From: Daphnia carinata
Lineage: Eukaryota; Arthropoda; Branchiopoda; Diplostraca; Daphniidae
DNA: 64,000 nucleotides
Direction: 5' to 3'
Assembly (NCBI RefSeq): GCF_022539665.2
Contig: NC_081335.1
Span: 6,820,001 to 6,884,000 of the forward strand
Made by a program: the position numbers and the translations under genes. The stretch's first letter is position 1. Each line of letters begins with the position of its first letter. Shown in pieces: positions 1-10,569 of the stretch. Below the pieces are notes generated by a model. It did not search any database. It worked only from the letters and a program-made list of their open reading frames with translations, and was not told the origin of the DNA.

Positions 1-1441
1 ATGCCTCTACGTGGTCGAAACAATTCAATTTTTCGAATGGATTAGGGCCGACAATTCCATAGATTGGCTTATTCTTCAACATGCCAACCAGTTGTAGATC
101 CTTTTTATGTTGTTCCATGGACCTCGGTTTAAAGGTGGGGTATGAATTAGGCTGCGGATACACGCGGACATTACCCTTTCGTTTTCGCACTCGTTCGCCA
201 GGATGAAGGCAAAAGTCGCATCCAAACTCACCATTAAATTGAGTTGAATTGCGAACGAGTGGACGAGCGACAGTATCAGTCGAAGTAATTAAAACACGCA
301 CTTTGTAGATTATTCCGTTCACATCTACACCGTGTGTCTGAAGCTTATTCAGTTCTTCAATGGGTTGTTTGAGCAGAGTTTCTCTTGGGGGCTTCTTATT
401 TCCATACCAAAGGGCTAGTAAAACAATACAAGATCTACGTGTCTTGTAATTGGCTTCGTTAATGATCCCCATCAAAGGCCAAATTCCGAACTTGCTAGAT
501 TTGAACGTCTGAGCTCCATCAGTATTTATCTGCAAAGTAATTGTTTTTTCATCGATAATACCGGCTTCTCGTAGTTTTCTGTAATTTCCCGATTTTTTAA
601 ATGCTTGCGTCCACATGGTTGTTTTTCAATCGGGACTTTATTCTCGTCTACCACAAGTTCAGCATTACATTTTTTCTGCCTACAGACGTATGTTTTTTGA
701 ATTGTTGTCTTCAAATGGCTGTATTTTGATAGCAGGTTATGTGGGCTCGTTAGATTTTTTATGCTAGTCTTTGTAGCCACCATCAAGATTTGGAGATGAT
801 GCTGTAAGGCAACTTTAGACAAATGGTGTCTGAGGTAAAAGAGTAGACATAGCAATGGCAGATACACCGATGAGTCAGTTTCATTTTTTTCCTAAAATGG
901 ATGTTTAAATTAGCATAACAATTCATTGATGAAACCAGCCTTAAGATTATACTTCCGTTCGTGAATGCAGATGCATGTCAATGCTGTTTTCTTGTGTTAT
1001 GCTATCTACTTCTACAGAACTTCCATCGTCTATAGAGTCATTTGACTTTTCCGGTTGTGGGATGCTAGCAGCAGCTTTGTATCAGAAGCTTGGTATGAAT
1101 TGTCTTGTACTACAGGAAAACTACAGAGATCTTCTTGAATAGTACTTTGTCGATGACAATTTACATTTTCCACAGGCAATATTGTCTGAGTGTTATCAGG
1201 TATTTCAGATTCAACTGCAATATCTGTACCTAGACTACTGGTTAGAGGAAAGGTCTATAAAACGAAAAATAAAATAATTTTGGAAAAATTATGATTGACA
1301 AATTTTTCGCACCTCATTTTTAGCTGTCTTGCAATGAGGATTCAACATTCTATCAACTATTTCAGAAGCTTTCCTTTTTCCCATTCTGTTGAGAGTCCAT
1401 CTAGAATATCCAGCTTTTTTCTCATTCTTACGAAGACTCAT
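1..1441 (-). pseudogene. CACTA/EnSpm-type transposase, 5' part, truncated by window edge
   Basis: Read on the minus strand there are three exons: 1313-1441 (ATG at 1441, basic N-terminus MSLRKNEKKAGYSRW), 953-1254, and 1-891, which runs off the window. GT-AG introns separate them. The last exon carries a Cys-rich stretch (YVCRQKKC...PCGRKH), then TDGAQTFKSSKFGIWPLMG, where D is a candidate catalytic residue, then GCDFCLHPGERV and RVYPQPNSYPTFKPR, then IYGIVGPNPFEKL. This order matches animal Tnp2-like CACTA transposases (family knowledge). The reading frame shifts twice, near 1074-1080 and near 593-598, both at short A runs on the coding strand. Either the copy is decayed or the assembly lost bases there. 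The C-terminal half lies outside the window. Confidence 0.72.
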
Positions 1442-1960
1442 GTTCCGGAAATAAAGTAATGTAATATGAAATATAATTCAACGTGATGAACTTAACTTAA
1501 GTACAAGAACGAGAGAATGAAATTCAATGTTTTCTTCACTGTTTACATTCGAATGTAGTCTGCTACAAGCTTTTTGACAGAAGCTTTGATCAATATTTAA
1601 ACATCGAAATTTTTATTGCAAAGTTAATATTAGTTTTAGTAGATAATTGGAAGAAAAAAATTTCCTATATTTAATTTATACAATAATTATGTATTTGAAA
1701 GCATATCATACTTTTCAGATGAAAATGCAATCTTGCGACAGCGGTATTTGGCGCCAAAACATTTTCAATTCGCCTCATGCTGGATTTGTACTGCACTGTT
1801 TACTTAGAGTATAGTGGGTTTTAGACACCATTCACTTGGCTTTCAGTATTTTTATCTTTATTTGACGAAGATAGTGTCGTTTGATTCACAAAGGTATTTC
1901 CACTTGTCAATTTCAGTGTTTTCAAGAAAAATTTTGCAATACTTTGTGTTATTTTCAGAA
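1442..1960. promoter_or_regulatory. Divergent intergenic region between CACTA transposase and BEN gene
   Basis: This AT-rich stretch of about 520 bases separates two genes transcribed away from each other, so it must hold both promoters if both are expressed. An acceptor-like TTTTCAG at 1952-1958 lies just before the BEN start codon, so a non-coding first exon upstream is possible. No specific promoter element can be assigned by eye. Confidence 0.35.
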
Positions 1961-3762
1961 ATGGAAAAGTCTTCGAAGAATGTTTCACTTCCTTTGGTCT
2001 TGTTCGAGTTAATTGGAAGTGATTGTGTTGCTGGTGTTGGAACGCTTGGATCTATTTATAAGCCTCCTCTTCCAGAGAGTTTAAGTGAAAGTGTTCTTAT
2101 GGTGCATTCTTGGATCACATCGAGTCAACATTTCACCATTCGGTAAGTATTTAGCATTTTATCTATTAAATCATTAATAAGTTCAAACGTCTTTCACATT
2201 ATTTTCTTTTCTCTTTGCAGATGGCAAAAGAGATGTAACAACAATTGGAATGATAAAATTTATGGAAACTGTTCAACTGAGGATCCTGAGGATGAATTTA
2301 GAGTTTGTCGTGCAGTCATGTTATCAGGTATATTAAAAGTTATCGTTTCATCATTATGTAATTGAATCATCATTGTGCTTAATATCTATACAGAAGATAA
2401 AGATTTCCTTAAAAAACATCTGCAAATGTTAAATAAGAAATCTGCCCTGGCGAAAGAGGCCCAGCAACTTAAGGCAAACAAAGTTAGACGTAACAAAGGC
2501 AATGTTACGACATCTACAAATAGCAACAATATTCCTGTTAGTATTGCTACTAAATCGAAGCCCTTATCTGGCAGCCCAACTGCTCGGAAGGATGATCCTA
2601 GTAATAAAACTAGTAAAATTCGTCGCCAACTAAATTTTAATTAATCGAAAAAATGTCTAATACAGGAGCTCTAACTGAAAATTGTGATGGCGATCAACAT
2701 ACCGGCTTATCACCAAAAACGGACGATGCAATGAGCCTTAAACGTCGATTAGTACAGGTAACTATTCAACAATAATATATGTCAAATAATATATATTGAA
2801 ATAATTATTTGTTTGACTCTTACAGGAAGACCAAGATTTAAAGAAGAAAGTGGCTCGACTAGAAAATGAGAAGGAAGAAGAACGAAAAATTCTCAGTGGA
2901 CAAATAATGGAACTCGAAGAGCAATTGGGCACACTCGAAAAACTTTGCAAAGACAAAGCTACGGAGGTATCGAACTTAACTCAAAAACTTGAAAAATTGC
3001 ATGCCGATCAACTTGCTCCAGGTGTTCTTATCCAACGTGAGTTTTGTACAATTACTGCTCAAAGTAATTGGCTAATATCGTTCTTTTACCCTTTAGATAT
3101 GACCGACCTGATTAGTGTCATCAAAACTGATTCGGAAAAAAGACAGGGTGAGTTTCTACGCTTATCAAATCAATTTGCCAGCTTCCCTTCGTCTTCTGTT
3201 TCCACGCCTTGTTCGTCCCAACTGGCTACTCCGACAAAGCGATTAGTAATTTCATATTTTTTGGTCTTCGAATTATTAATGAAAATTTACTAATACTTGC
3301 TATACCTTTTTTTGATTGGGCAGGTCAAGTTTGATGGAGATATACTGATTGATCCAGATGCGCTAAAGAACGCCATTGCCTATGGATCTACTGCCAACAC
3401 CGATCATAATTTAAACCTAATGATCAACACGATCCTAGACGCATTTTACAAGCAGAGCGAATTGGCAGCCTTTAGTTTATCTGGGAAGCCATGTCCTAAT
3501 ATGAAGGGGAGTAAAGCAAAGCCCAAAATTCCAGCACAAATCATGCAAGCCCTTAAAAGTAAGTAATTTTTTTTATTTTGAAGGCTCTTTACTGCATAAT
3601 TATGAATAATTTTTTCTTTTAGATTTCATACGAAGGCATTGGAAACAATGGTACCAGGTTGTTCCAACCGATAAAGCCATCAACAGTGGAGTTGGGGCAA
3701 AACTACGTTCCTGCCATACAGCCAAAAAAAAGTCAAAATGCGAAAATTTCTCCAATAATTAA
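1961..3762 (+). CDS. Coiled-coil BEN-domain protein, 8 exons, 440 aa
   Basis: Exons 1961-2142, 2221-2327, 2394-2600, 2666-2757, 2826-3036, 3097-3245, 3324-3558 and 3623-3762 join with consistent phases at GT-AG sites into 441 codons including TAA. A 65-nt intron (2601-2665) removes an otherwise premature TAA at 2642. The N-terminal ~95 residues form a compact domain, followed by a Ser/Lys-rich linker. A long coiled coil follows at about residues 197-265 (KKKVARLENEKEEERKIL). The C-terminal BEN-like domain starts at KFDGDILIDPDALKNAI and ends near SGVGAKLRSCHTAKKK. BEN domains bind DNA or chromatin proteins (family knowledge). The gene lies head-to-head with a CACTA transposase and may be its DNA-binding partner (inference). 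An A8 run at 3723-3731 could shift the frame into an acidic tail ending at 3928. A polyadenylation signal AATAAA lies near 4100. Confidence 0.72.
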
Positions 3763-4184
3763 CGAAGACGACATCGGCAATGATTCCAACAACTTGAATA
3801 GTAATACCTTATTAGACCACAATCCTGGAGATGACCTAGAAGATATTGAAGTTTCGTCAAGCTTCGAGGAAATTGGAAAACAAAGTGATGGCTCGTCATC
3901 GGCTGATAAAAACGAAAACGAAATTTAATAACTTTCCACATTTGTTTAGGAGTGTTGTGCGTTGTGTGTGTTTTGTTGTCCTTTAAAATAGGGTAAATAT
4001 GAATGAAACTGGGCTTTTGCGAATAACACTGCCATAAAGTATTCAGGAACATCTTATGATTGTTTTGGTGAAATAAGGATTGTACGTGCAATATGTTGCA
4101 ATAAACACGGCAATAATTATGAATGTTTTCCGTTGTATGATTAATAATTTAAATTATGTACAAATTCAAGACAAAAAATCTAAA

Positions 4185-4423
4185 CTTTAAACTAGCTTGC
4201 TCGGTTAGAGAGGAATACCAACTAGACAATACTATATCATACCCAACGTAAAGTTAGCATTCGAAAAAAAATCCATGAAACTAGCTAAGTAAAAAAATGT
4301 AAAACACAAACGAGTAAAACGCTTGCTTGTGGGGGTGCAAAGCTAGCTCGCTAAAGACATGTTGGGAACAACTAAAAACCAGGCATTTTGGCGAACTAGT
4401 TACTAGCTAGTTTAATGTAACAT
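4185..4423. repeat. Subterminal ACTAGCTAG-type repeats at the presumed CACTA right end
   Basis: Variants of the motif ACTAGCT(AG) occur repeatedly here (AAACTAGCTTGC near 4190, GAAACTAGCTAAG near 4277, AAAGCTAGCTCGC near 4340, TTACTAGCTAGTTT near 4400). CACTA elements typically carry clustered short subterminal repeats that bind an accessory protein (family knowledge). Read on the minus strand from the edge, the segment begins CATTAAACTAGCTAG, close to but not identical with a CACTA terminus. Gypsy coding sequence begins directly beyond it. Confidence 0.5.
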
Positions 4424-5130
4424 TTTTCGCACGGGACCCCCTCGAATTGGTGTACGGACGCTCAGTGTCCCCCCCCCCCAACGAAGCCAAATTTCCATGG
4501 CCACCCAACGATACGGAAACGCAAGAAAAACGCCGTAAAAGGGTTAGAAAATGCGCGGGCCACCTAATTTTCAAGAGACTACGAAAGAGCAAACATGCCT
4601 ATGACAACCATCGAAAGCCCAGCCCGTTTTTCGAATTGGGCGACTAGTGCTGCGTTGAACGTAAACTTTGGTGTAACGAAGTAACGTAACGAAGGAACGA
4701 AGTAAGTAACGAAAGACAAAAAAGTTTTTGGCCAATTTCGTTGGATCCTATCAAATCTGCAAACGAGTTTCAGCAACTTGCTATAAGGTAGAAGACCTTC
4801 CTGCCCATTCAAGAAAAAGCATCTGGCGTGGCTTTAACGTCCACGTCTCTCAATTACGACGCTACTTCCCTTGACGTGAAGTAGATTTGCTACCGGATGA
4901 AGAAATACACTGACGACGACTACCCTAACCGTAACCGTGAACAGCTGATATCCGCGGAAGACGCCGCAGACGTCAACAAGATCGAATCCGAAGACAACCA
5001 GGGAACGGGCTCGGCGGCCAATGACGAAGAAGACGAAGAGGACGGACCAGTTAGAACGTTCCCAGTCACCACAAGATCACGAAAACTATCCCGTCAACCA
5101 AACCTATTCATTGCCGGATACGGTTGCTAA
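4424..5130 (+). pseudogene. Ty3/gypsy polyprotein, integrase C-terminal fragment
   Basis: The plus-strand reading opens with FFARDPLELVYGR, the end of the integrase core, and continues through an Arg/Lys-rich segment to YDNHRKPSPFFELGD. After about 90 damaged bases it resumes with GSYQICKRVSATCYKVEDLP and FNVHVSQLRRYFP, then an acidic tail ending TRSRKLSRQ...GYGC. This is the usual gypsy integrase C-terminus. Stops and frame changes at about 4645, 4870 and 4900 make it a pseudogene. The upstream gag-pol is absent: it would lie left of the CACTA insertion, outside the window. Confidence 0.7.
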
Positions 5131-5529
5131 TTTTCGATATCTCTATGGATAGATGTTCGTTCACTTGCATTGACGTATTCTCTAGTTTGTGTTTCCTCCC
5201 TGTTTGTTCTCCGAATTTTACGACTCAGGCTACCAAGTTTAACTTAATATGTTTGATATGTAGGCCAATGCAGCCTCTTTCGTTTCCATACCTGCTCTTT
5301 CTGTTCTTCTAAAATCCCTCTTTTTATTCTCGTTAATTTACCAACGATAATTGTACCCCGTTTACGGACCAACTGATTAGATCAGGAGATCTTTTTTTTT
5401 GTCAGGACGGTCGAACGTTGCAAAACGTTCAGATGCTAACGCTTAGACCTCGAGGGTTTCGTCTCCTTGTTAGCCTTGGGATACTTTGTATCTCGGTTTT
5501 CCTAACCCCTTGTTTTTTGGGGCTGGATA

Positions 5530-5580
5530 GGACGAGGGGGGACAGCAGATTGTGACAAGACGCGCTCAAAAGACGAACGT
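5530..5580 (+). repeat. Gypsy polypurine tract and start of 3' LTR
   Basis: A purine-rich run, GGACGAGGGGGGACAGCAGA, is followed at 5551 by TGTGACAAGACGCG. A polypurine tract directly before a TG-starting LTR is the expected layout about 400 bases after the integrase stop at 5130. The far end of the LTR cannot be fixed because no second LTR is present in the window. Confidence 0.5.
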
Positions 5581-6938
5581 TGAACGTTAATAGGCAAGGC
5601 CTAAATACAGAAATTTAAATGTACTCGTTGTTCAGCGTTCATTTTCAAAACTTTCCTCAACAATTAATGGGTTTGTTAAATTTTACCTTAGACATTTCCT
5701 GTGCCGTCTAGGTGTCAGCTAAAAAATAGTATGCTGTTTAGGGTTTTCGCCCGCAAGCAAAACGAACAGGTTTCATTTACCGTTTTCTCGGGGATTGTTA
5801 TGTTTTATAATTTGTCCCTTTGGATAAAAAGTGGAACACTTTTATGTTAATCTATAGATCAAGATGAACGCTGTTGAATTCTATAAAATTTCTGTCTAAA
5901 TTTTCAAACAGGAAACATGTTTATGTACAAAGCCTTTTTTCAGTTTTGTGTATTGGTTCGTCTTGATCCCAGAATGCGAAAAGAAATTCTCTTGCTCAGG
6001 GTTTTTTTGTTCGCAAATTTTGGTTTAAATTTTACAGAAATTGAAATCCCGCATTTTGGCTATCGTTTGGCCTAAAATTATTCATGTTTCACGCGTAAGT
6101 ATATATGTTCGATTGACGATTGGTTGAGCCCTTTCACAACTTGTTTGCGAAGATGCTTGCGTAATCATAACTACAAATATGATATCAGTTAAATGAAATG
6201 CTATATCAAATACTAGTACCTACCTCCGACATTAGTTGTTCTTGTTACGGTGGAATCCGCTATCCGCCCATGATTGAAAAAAATACCTTACTTTGTGCCG
6301 AAGGATGCATCAACCAAAGACGTTTCTCAAAGAGCACTTACAAGCCTCTTATTGTTATGATATATGTTGTAGTATGCCTATTATGTAAATTTTATATATT
6401 ATGTAGGCATATATATTATAAACGTTACTGTTATTGTAAAACTGCGCCACAACTCATCTTTGTATCCTATGTACCTTTAATTTTTTATGGTTTTGTTAAG
6501 GCGATTAGGGTTTACGTCTTAAGTTTTTTACCCACAAATTACGCATGAACATTAATTTTTTTGTAATATCGTTCTATTTTTTTTTTTTACTTTTTTTTTT
6601 AAATCAATGTTTTACATGAATTCCCATTTGAATTACAAGGGGTCCTACTTACCCCGCTACCCGGCAAACTTATCCTGTTAGAGGGGCTAGTTGACAAAAA
6701 TTTTTATAACTCTTCAATTAATTTTTTTTCGATATTAATTCTTAAACATAACTCAATAAAAAAAAGTACGAAACAACTGATTATCTGTAATTTACTTTAG
6801 ATCATATCGGGTGTCGAGAGATAAAATATTAAAGAAAAGTGAGCCGAAAATAAGTAAAAGTAGCCTAATAATCGTACGTTTAAAGTTTCAATTGACTCCA
6901 CCCTCCCTAAGGTACACCATCCCCTTCTTTAAAATGAG
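5581..6938. other. AT-rich stretch, probably gypsy LTR remainder and unassigned DNA
   Basis: No coding exon or RNA gene is supported. The first several hundred bases probably belong to the gypsy LTR. Poly-T runs occur near 6580-6600. Confidence 0.3.
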
Positions 6939-6940
6939 TA

Positions 6941-7659
6941 GGGGAGGGTGGGCGTGGTTGGAACACAAAACTTATTTTTGTTCCGTACGATTACAAAAAT
7001 CGTCCAAGTAAAGTAAAAAAATATATAGATTTGTAGCCAGTTTTCTCAGCTACATAACAGTATTTTTTTTGGGTGGGTTCGGCAAAGTTTAATATGTGCT
7101 ATGAGTAAAAAACCGGAGGTACCCCAAGTTGTTTCAATTGCCAATTCTACTCGGCAATTGAAACAGGGCGTCTGGGCAATTGAAACGTGGGTTTTCCATA
7201 AGAGAGCTCCCGCGTTTTACGAAAAAACTAAAATGACGATATCTCAGAATCAGGGATACTCATTCATTGGAACAAGGTGTTCCAATTGCTCCGACCATGG
7301 GTCTTCTCGGAGTTTTCATTTTTATAGGTGATAAAGTTAAGCTAGAAAAAAATTAATGTGATCAACTTATAGCTTAATGAATGACGAATGATTGGAGACC
7401 TTTTTTAATGATTTTCTCCATCGTTTTCAGTGTGAAAACGAAAAAATTGTCTGCAAAAAAACAACAAATGGACAGTCAAAAAACAATTTTCTGGGATAAT
7501 TCGAAAACTTTTAAATTCTAAAGCCTCAAATTTTTTCTAAAAATGTAGAACCCTAATTCCCGTTAGTTCAAATTTTTTAAACAAAATCTCTTACATACTT
7601 TAAGTGGTAGAATTTTTGTTTCAATTGCCGCGTGTTCCAATTGCGCCCACCCTCCCCTA
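6941..7659 (+). mobile_element. TA-flanked inverted-repeat element, family A, copy 1 (short form)
   Basis: The element starts GGGGAGGGTGGGCG and ends CGCCCACCCTCCCC. TA lies on both sides, as expected for a Tc1/mariner-type target duplication. Internally it carries many copies of (GG)CAATTG followed by AAAC or GAAC, on both strands. It is almost identical to copy 2 (13606-14321) and copy 4 (24560-25275). A 76-codon open frame at 7101-7331 is shared by the three short copies but resembles no transposase. It is non-autonomous as far as can be seen. Confidence 0.85.
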
Positions 7660-8127
7660 CTATGGTTACGATAACCGTATGCCACATCGTAGTAAAATAG
7701 TAAATTATGCCAAAAAAATATTAAATAAATAACAATAATATGCTTATTCTAATTGAATTTGCCCGCCTAAGAACTTATTGTATTATTGTGCACACAACGT
7801 AGGTTTAGACGCTGACACGATTTTAATTGAAAAATTCTGACACAAGAAGCAACTTCTGCTTTACCTTGACCAAGGTTTTAGACGAAAAATTTTCGCCGAT
7901 ATTGGCCGCCAACAGGCCGCTGGTTACAGTGCCCCTGACGGCTTACACAAAATTATAAATTTAATATCTTGGGCTTTCAGGGGGCCGTCAACCCGAGTCA
8001 GCCGTCTCTCAGAGGGCATTAGGTGATCTGCAACAGTAAATATGGGCGGGGGTGTAGGGGTAAGAATCAAACAATCCCACTAATACATATCTCAACTTTT
8101 GCCATAGTCTCCTACCATTCGTCAACA
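7660..8127. other. Intergenic, nothing recognised
   Basis: No exon, RNA gene or inverted repeat stands out between the two repeats on either side. Confidence 0.3.
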
Positions 8128-8430
8128 CGCAGCACACTCTCAGTTTTTGATTTATACTTTTTCGCTGCTTTTGGTTACCATTTGGTATCGAAATGAAACA
8201 TGCTACCAAATGGTAGTACTTGCTACCATTTGGTAGAAAAGTCGTCGATTTTATATAGTAGAGAAAAAGTGGAGAAAAGTAGATCCTTTACCAATGCGTC
8301 TACCATTAAAAAATTTCGCATTGGTAGATCATACTACCATGCAACATACACTACCATATTCCTTCTATTTTTCTACTTTTCTCCCACTTTTTCTCCTACT
8401 ATTTTACCACTTTTTTCAATTTTTAGTATA
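8128..8430. repeat. CTACCAT/ATGGTAG-rich repeat, copy 1
   Basis: Begins ACACTCTCAGTTTTTG and then contains a high density of the heptamer CTACCAT and its complement ATGGTAG, often paired as CTACCATTTGGTAG. Related segments occur at 15640-15930 and 26160-27022, where the same edge motif is seen in the opposite orientation (CAAAAACTGAGAGTGT). It looks like a non-coding inverted-repeat element family. Confidence 0.55.
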
Positions 8431-8715
8431 CGCGTGAAAAAGGTTTTATTTGAAAAATACTCTTTATTGTAAAATACAAAAAACACCAGAAATTTCCGGG
8501 TTGCTCTGGGAACCATGTAAAATAGAGAAACTTCTTGGTATTTAGAATACTAAACATATAGTTCTGAATTCACATAAATGCGCTTTGAACGTTAGTTACA
8601 TAAACATATCTAGATAAGTCAAAACATTTAACATATAGGGAAACATGCTTTTTCAGAAAAATGATCATATAATGAGATCCAGTGTAGGCTATTTCAATTT
8701 CTGTATGCCCACTTT

Positions 8716-10489
8716 CTATGCATTTAACTGTGTAAAAAAATCTGCGACTGAAGGACGAATTCTACCAGGGTGGACATTGAAAACGTAAGAATCAAAAAAA
8801 TAATAAAATGTGCTTAGGAGTGTAGGGTATTTAATACGAAACATATGAAACGACGCGAAGAGGTTCTTGAACGCCTTAATTGAGCTGGTACCGCTTGATA
8901 TTAATTCCCCTTCACAGACAATGCTAAAACAGATTGGGTTTCTCAGCGAACCTACGCAACACATAAAAGGTGACTCCTTGAGATGGGGCTTTTTCTCGAT
9001 AATTGATAAAATGTCTTCATTAGCCTATTTGAAAACAATGAATGAAATTATGAAGCAATAACAAAAATACTAGGTGTATACCTTGATGAAATAAACCACT
9101 CGTTCAATGATTGAATCCTGGCTAACAACGCGAATCTTCTTTAAAGATGGAATCAGTCGCATTACTAGAACCAATAGTTTAAGGCATTCTAAATTCAATT
9201 TCATTAAATGTTCGACCTTCATTGAAATTAAAAAAAAAATTACCATCTTCCGTGTCTGGAACGGGAACATTTGATCTCAAGGCATATTTTATTACCAATG
9301 GTCCTTGCGCCAAAATAAAAGTCTCCTCAAAGTGTCCCGCCTTCGGGAATGCCAGTAGGAAATCACGGAAAATCTAGGATGTTATGGATGTATTAAGAAG
9401 CGTATTAGAAAAGGCATAAGTGCATAAGTTTATGTATACCAAATTTTGGCAATCACGGAAGCGAGGATACTCCGCAAGTATCTGCGTAGTGGTCCATTTA
9501 CCTACAGAAATTTGATGTTGTCTGTAGTTATATGTAGACGCCATATGCTCTTGAATTGTGTTTTCATTAGAACCCTGTTCAGGTAAATGTGTCTTCATCC
9601 ATTCAATTTAAAAAAGAAAACCAGATAATTTTGAATGATGAATGAAATCTTGAATGTATTAACAAACCAATTACCTTGAATATATCTTCATCTTCATTGA
9701 AAGCGGGGTCTCTATCACCATTAAGCTCGTTGTCAGGCCTGCGATTGGACTTTGTCCTTTTAGCCGGGCAGCAGCAGTCTTTGGTTTCCAGACTTTTTTT
9801 TTTCCTTGACACTTCGGACTTCGACCGCATAGTTTTCAGACGAGTATCGATGAAACCGTTAGTTAATTTTGGATTAAAATAGTGAGTATAGTTCGTCAGG
9901 CTAGAACCGTCAGAACAAGGGACAGCCAAACATGGAAAAGCTTTAACAATTGCCTTTGCAAGTTCTTCTTTAAGGCTGCTCGGTGGATATAAATCTTCTT
10001 TCCCAGAAAGCATGCACATATGGCTCACAAGTATCCGTAGCAACGTTTTCCGTTCATCTACTTCTAAATACGCTTCGTTGCGATCCATAAATGATTTAAC
10101 AATTTTTCTACCTTCTGACGACTCCTTCAAAATTGAAATAACTGGAAATGTATCCTGAAACCAAACAAGAAAAAAAATTATTACTTCTTATGCTTGCTAA
10201 TAAATATGTTTGACTATGTATACATCAGACTTGCTGATAGGATCTGCATGTGCCTCGGTAATGCTTTCATTTACGTGAGTTACGTCGTCAATTCCTTGAA
10301 GTTCGATTACCGTGCCATTGGCACATAATTCAGGAATGATTTCATTGTTCCTCATTGAGGCAGAAGCATTTTCGGCGACAAGATTTTTCACAATTTTTTG
10401 CAATTTGATTTTGTGGCCGAGGGACAAACTTAAGCCATCGATTTGTTTATCAGTCAATGAAAGAAGGCATTCTCCATCAATATCTTCCC
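8716..10489 (-). CDS. SAMD3-like C-terminal part of a composite transposon gene
   Basis: Minus-strand exons can be read at 10224-10489, 9675-10154, about 9440-9600, 9244-9373, 9082-9216 and 8716-9024, each with plausible GT-AG junctions. The first encodes a SAM-like helical segment (GEDIDGECLLSLTDKQIDGL). The following exons carry ESSEGRKIVKSFMDRNEAYL, a Cys/Lys-rich patch, TQILAEYPRFRDCQNL, FLLAFPKAGHF and LFASFHMFRIKYPT, ending in TAG after FFTQLNA. The order and motifs resemble the SAM domain-containing protein 3-like proteins common in fish and invertebrate genomes (family knowledge). I infer that this is the continuation of the transposase-like gene directly upstream, although the joining exon is unclear. 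No stop or frame break is visible within the listed exons. Confidence 0.55.
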
Positions 10490-10569
10490 CTGAAAAAAAA
10501 AATATTATTAGAAAATCTAGAAACAAACACATTTTTGGCTCCAGTTAGTACAGTTAGTGCAGTGACAGT

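Noticed and set aside
2642-2655. A bicistronic arrangement: TAA at 2642 and a new ATG at 2653
   Set aside because: A 65-nt intron (2601-2665) with GT-AG ends and matching phase removes the stop and keeps one long frame.
7101-7331. 76-codon open frame as a real gene (also at 13765 and 24886)
   Set aside because: It lies wholly inside near-identical non-autonomous element copies, overlaps inverted repeats and resembles no known protein; the shared frame follows from DNA identity.
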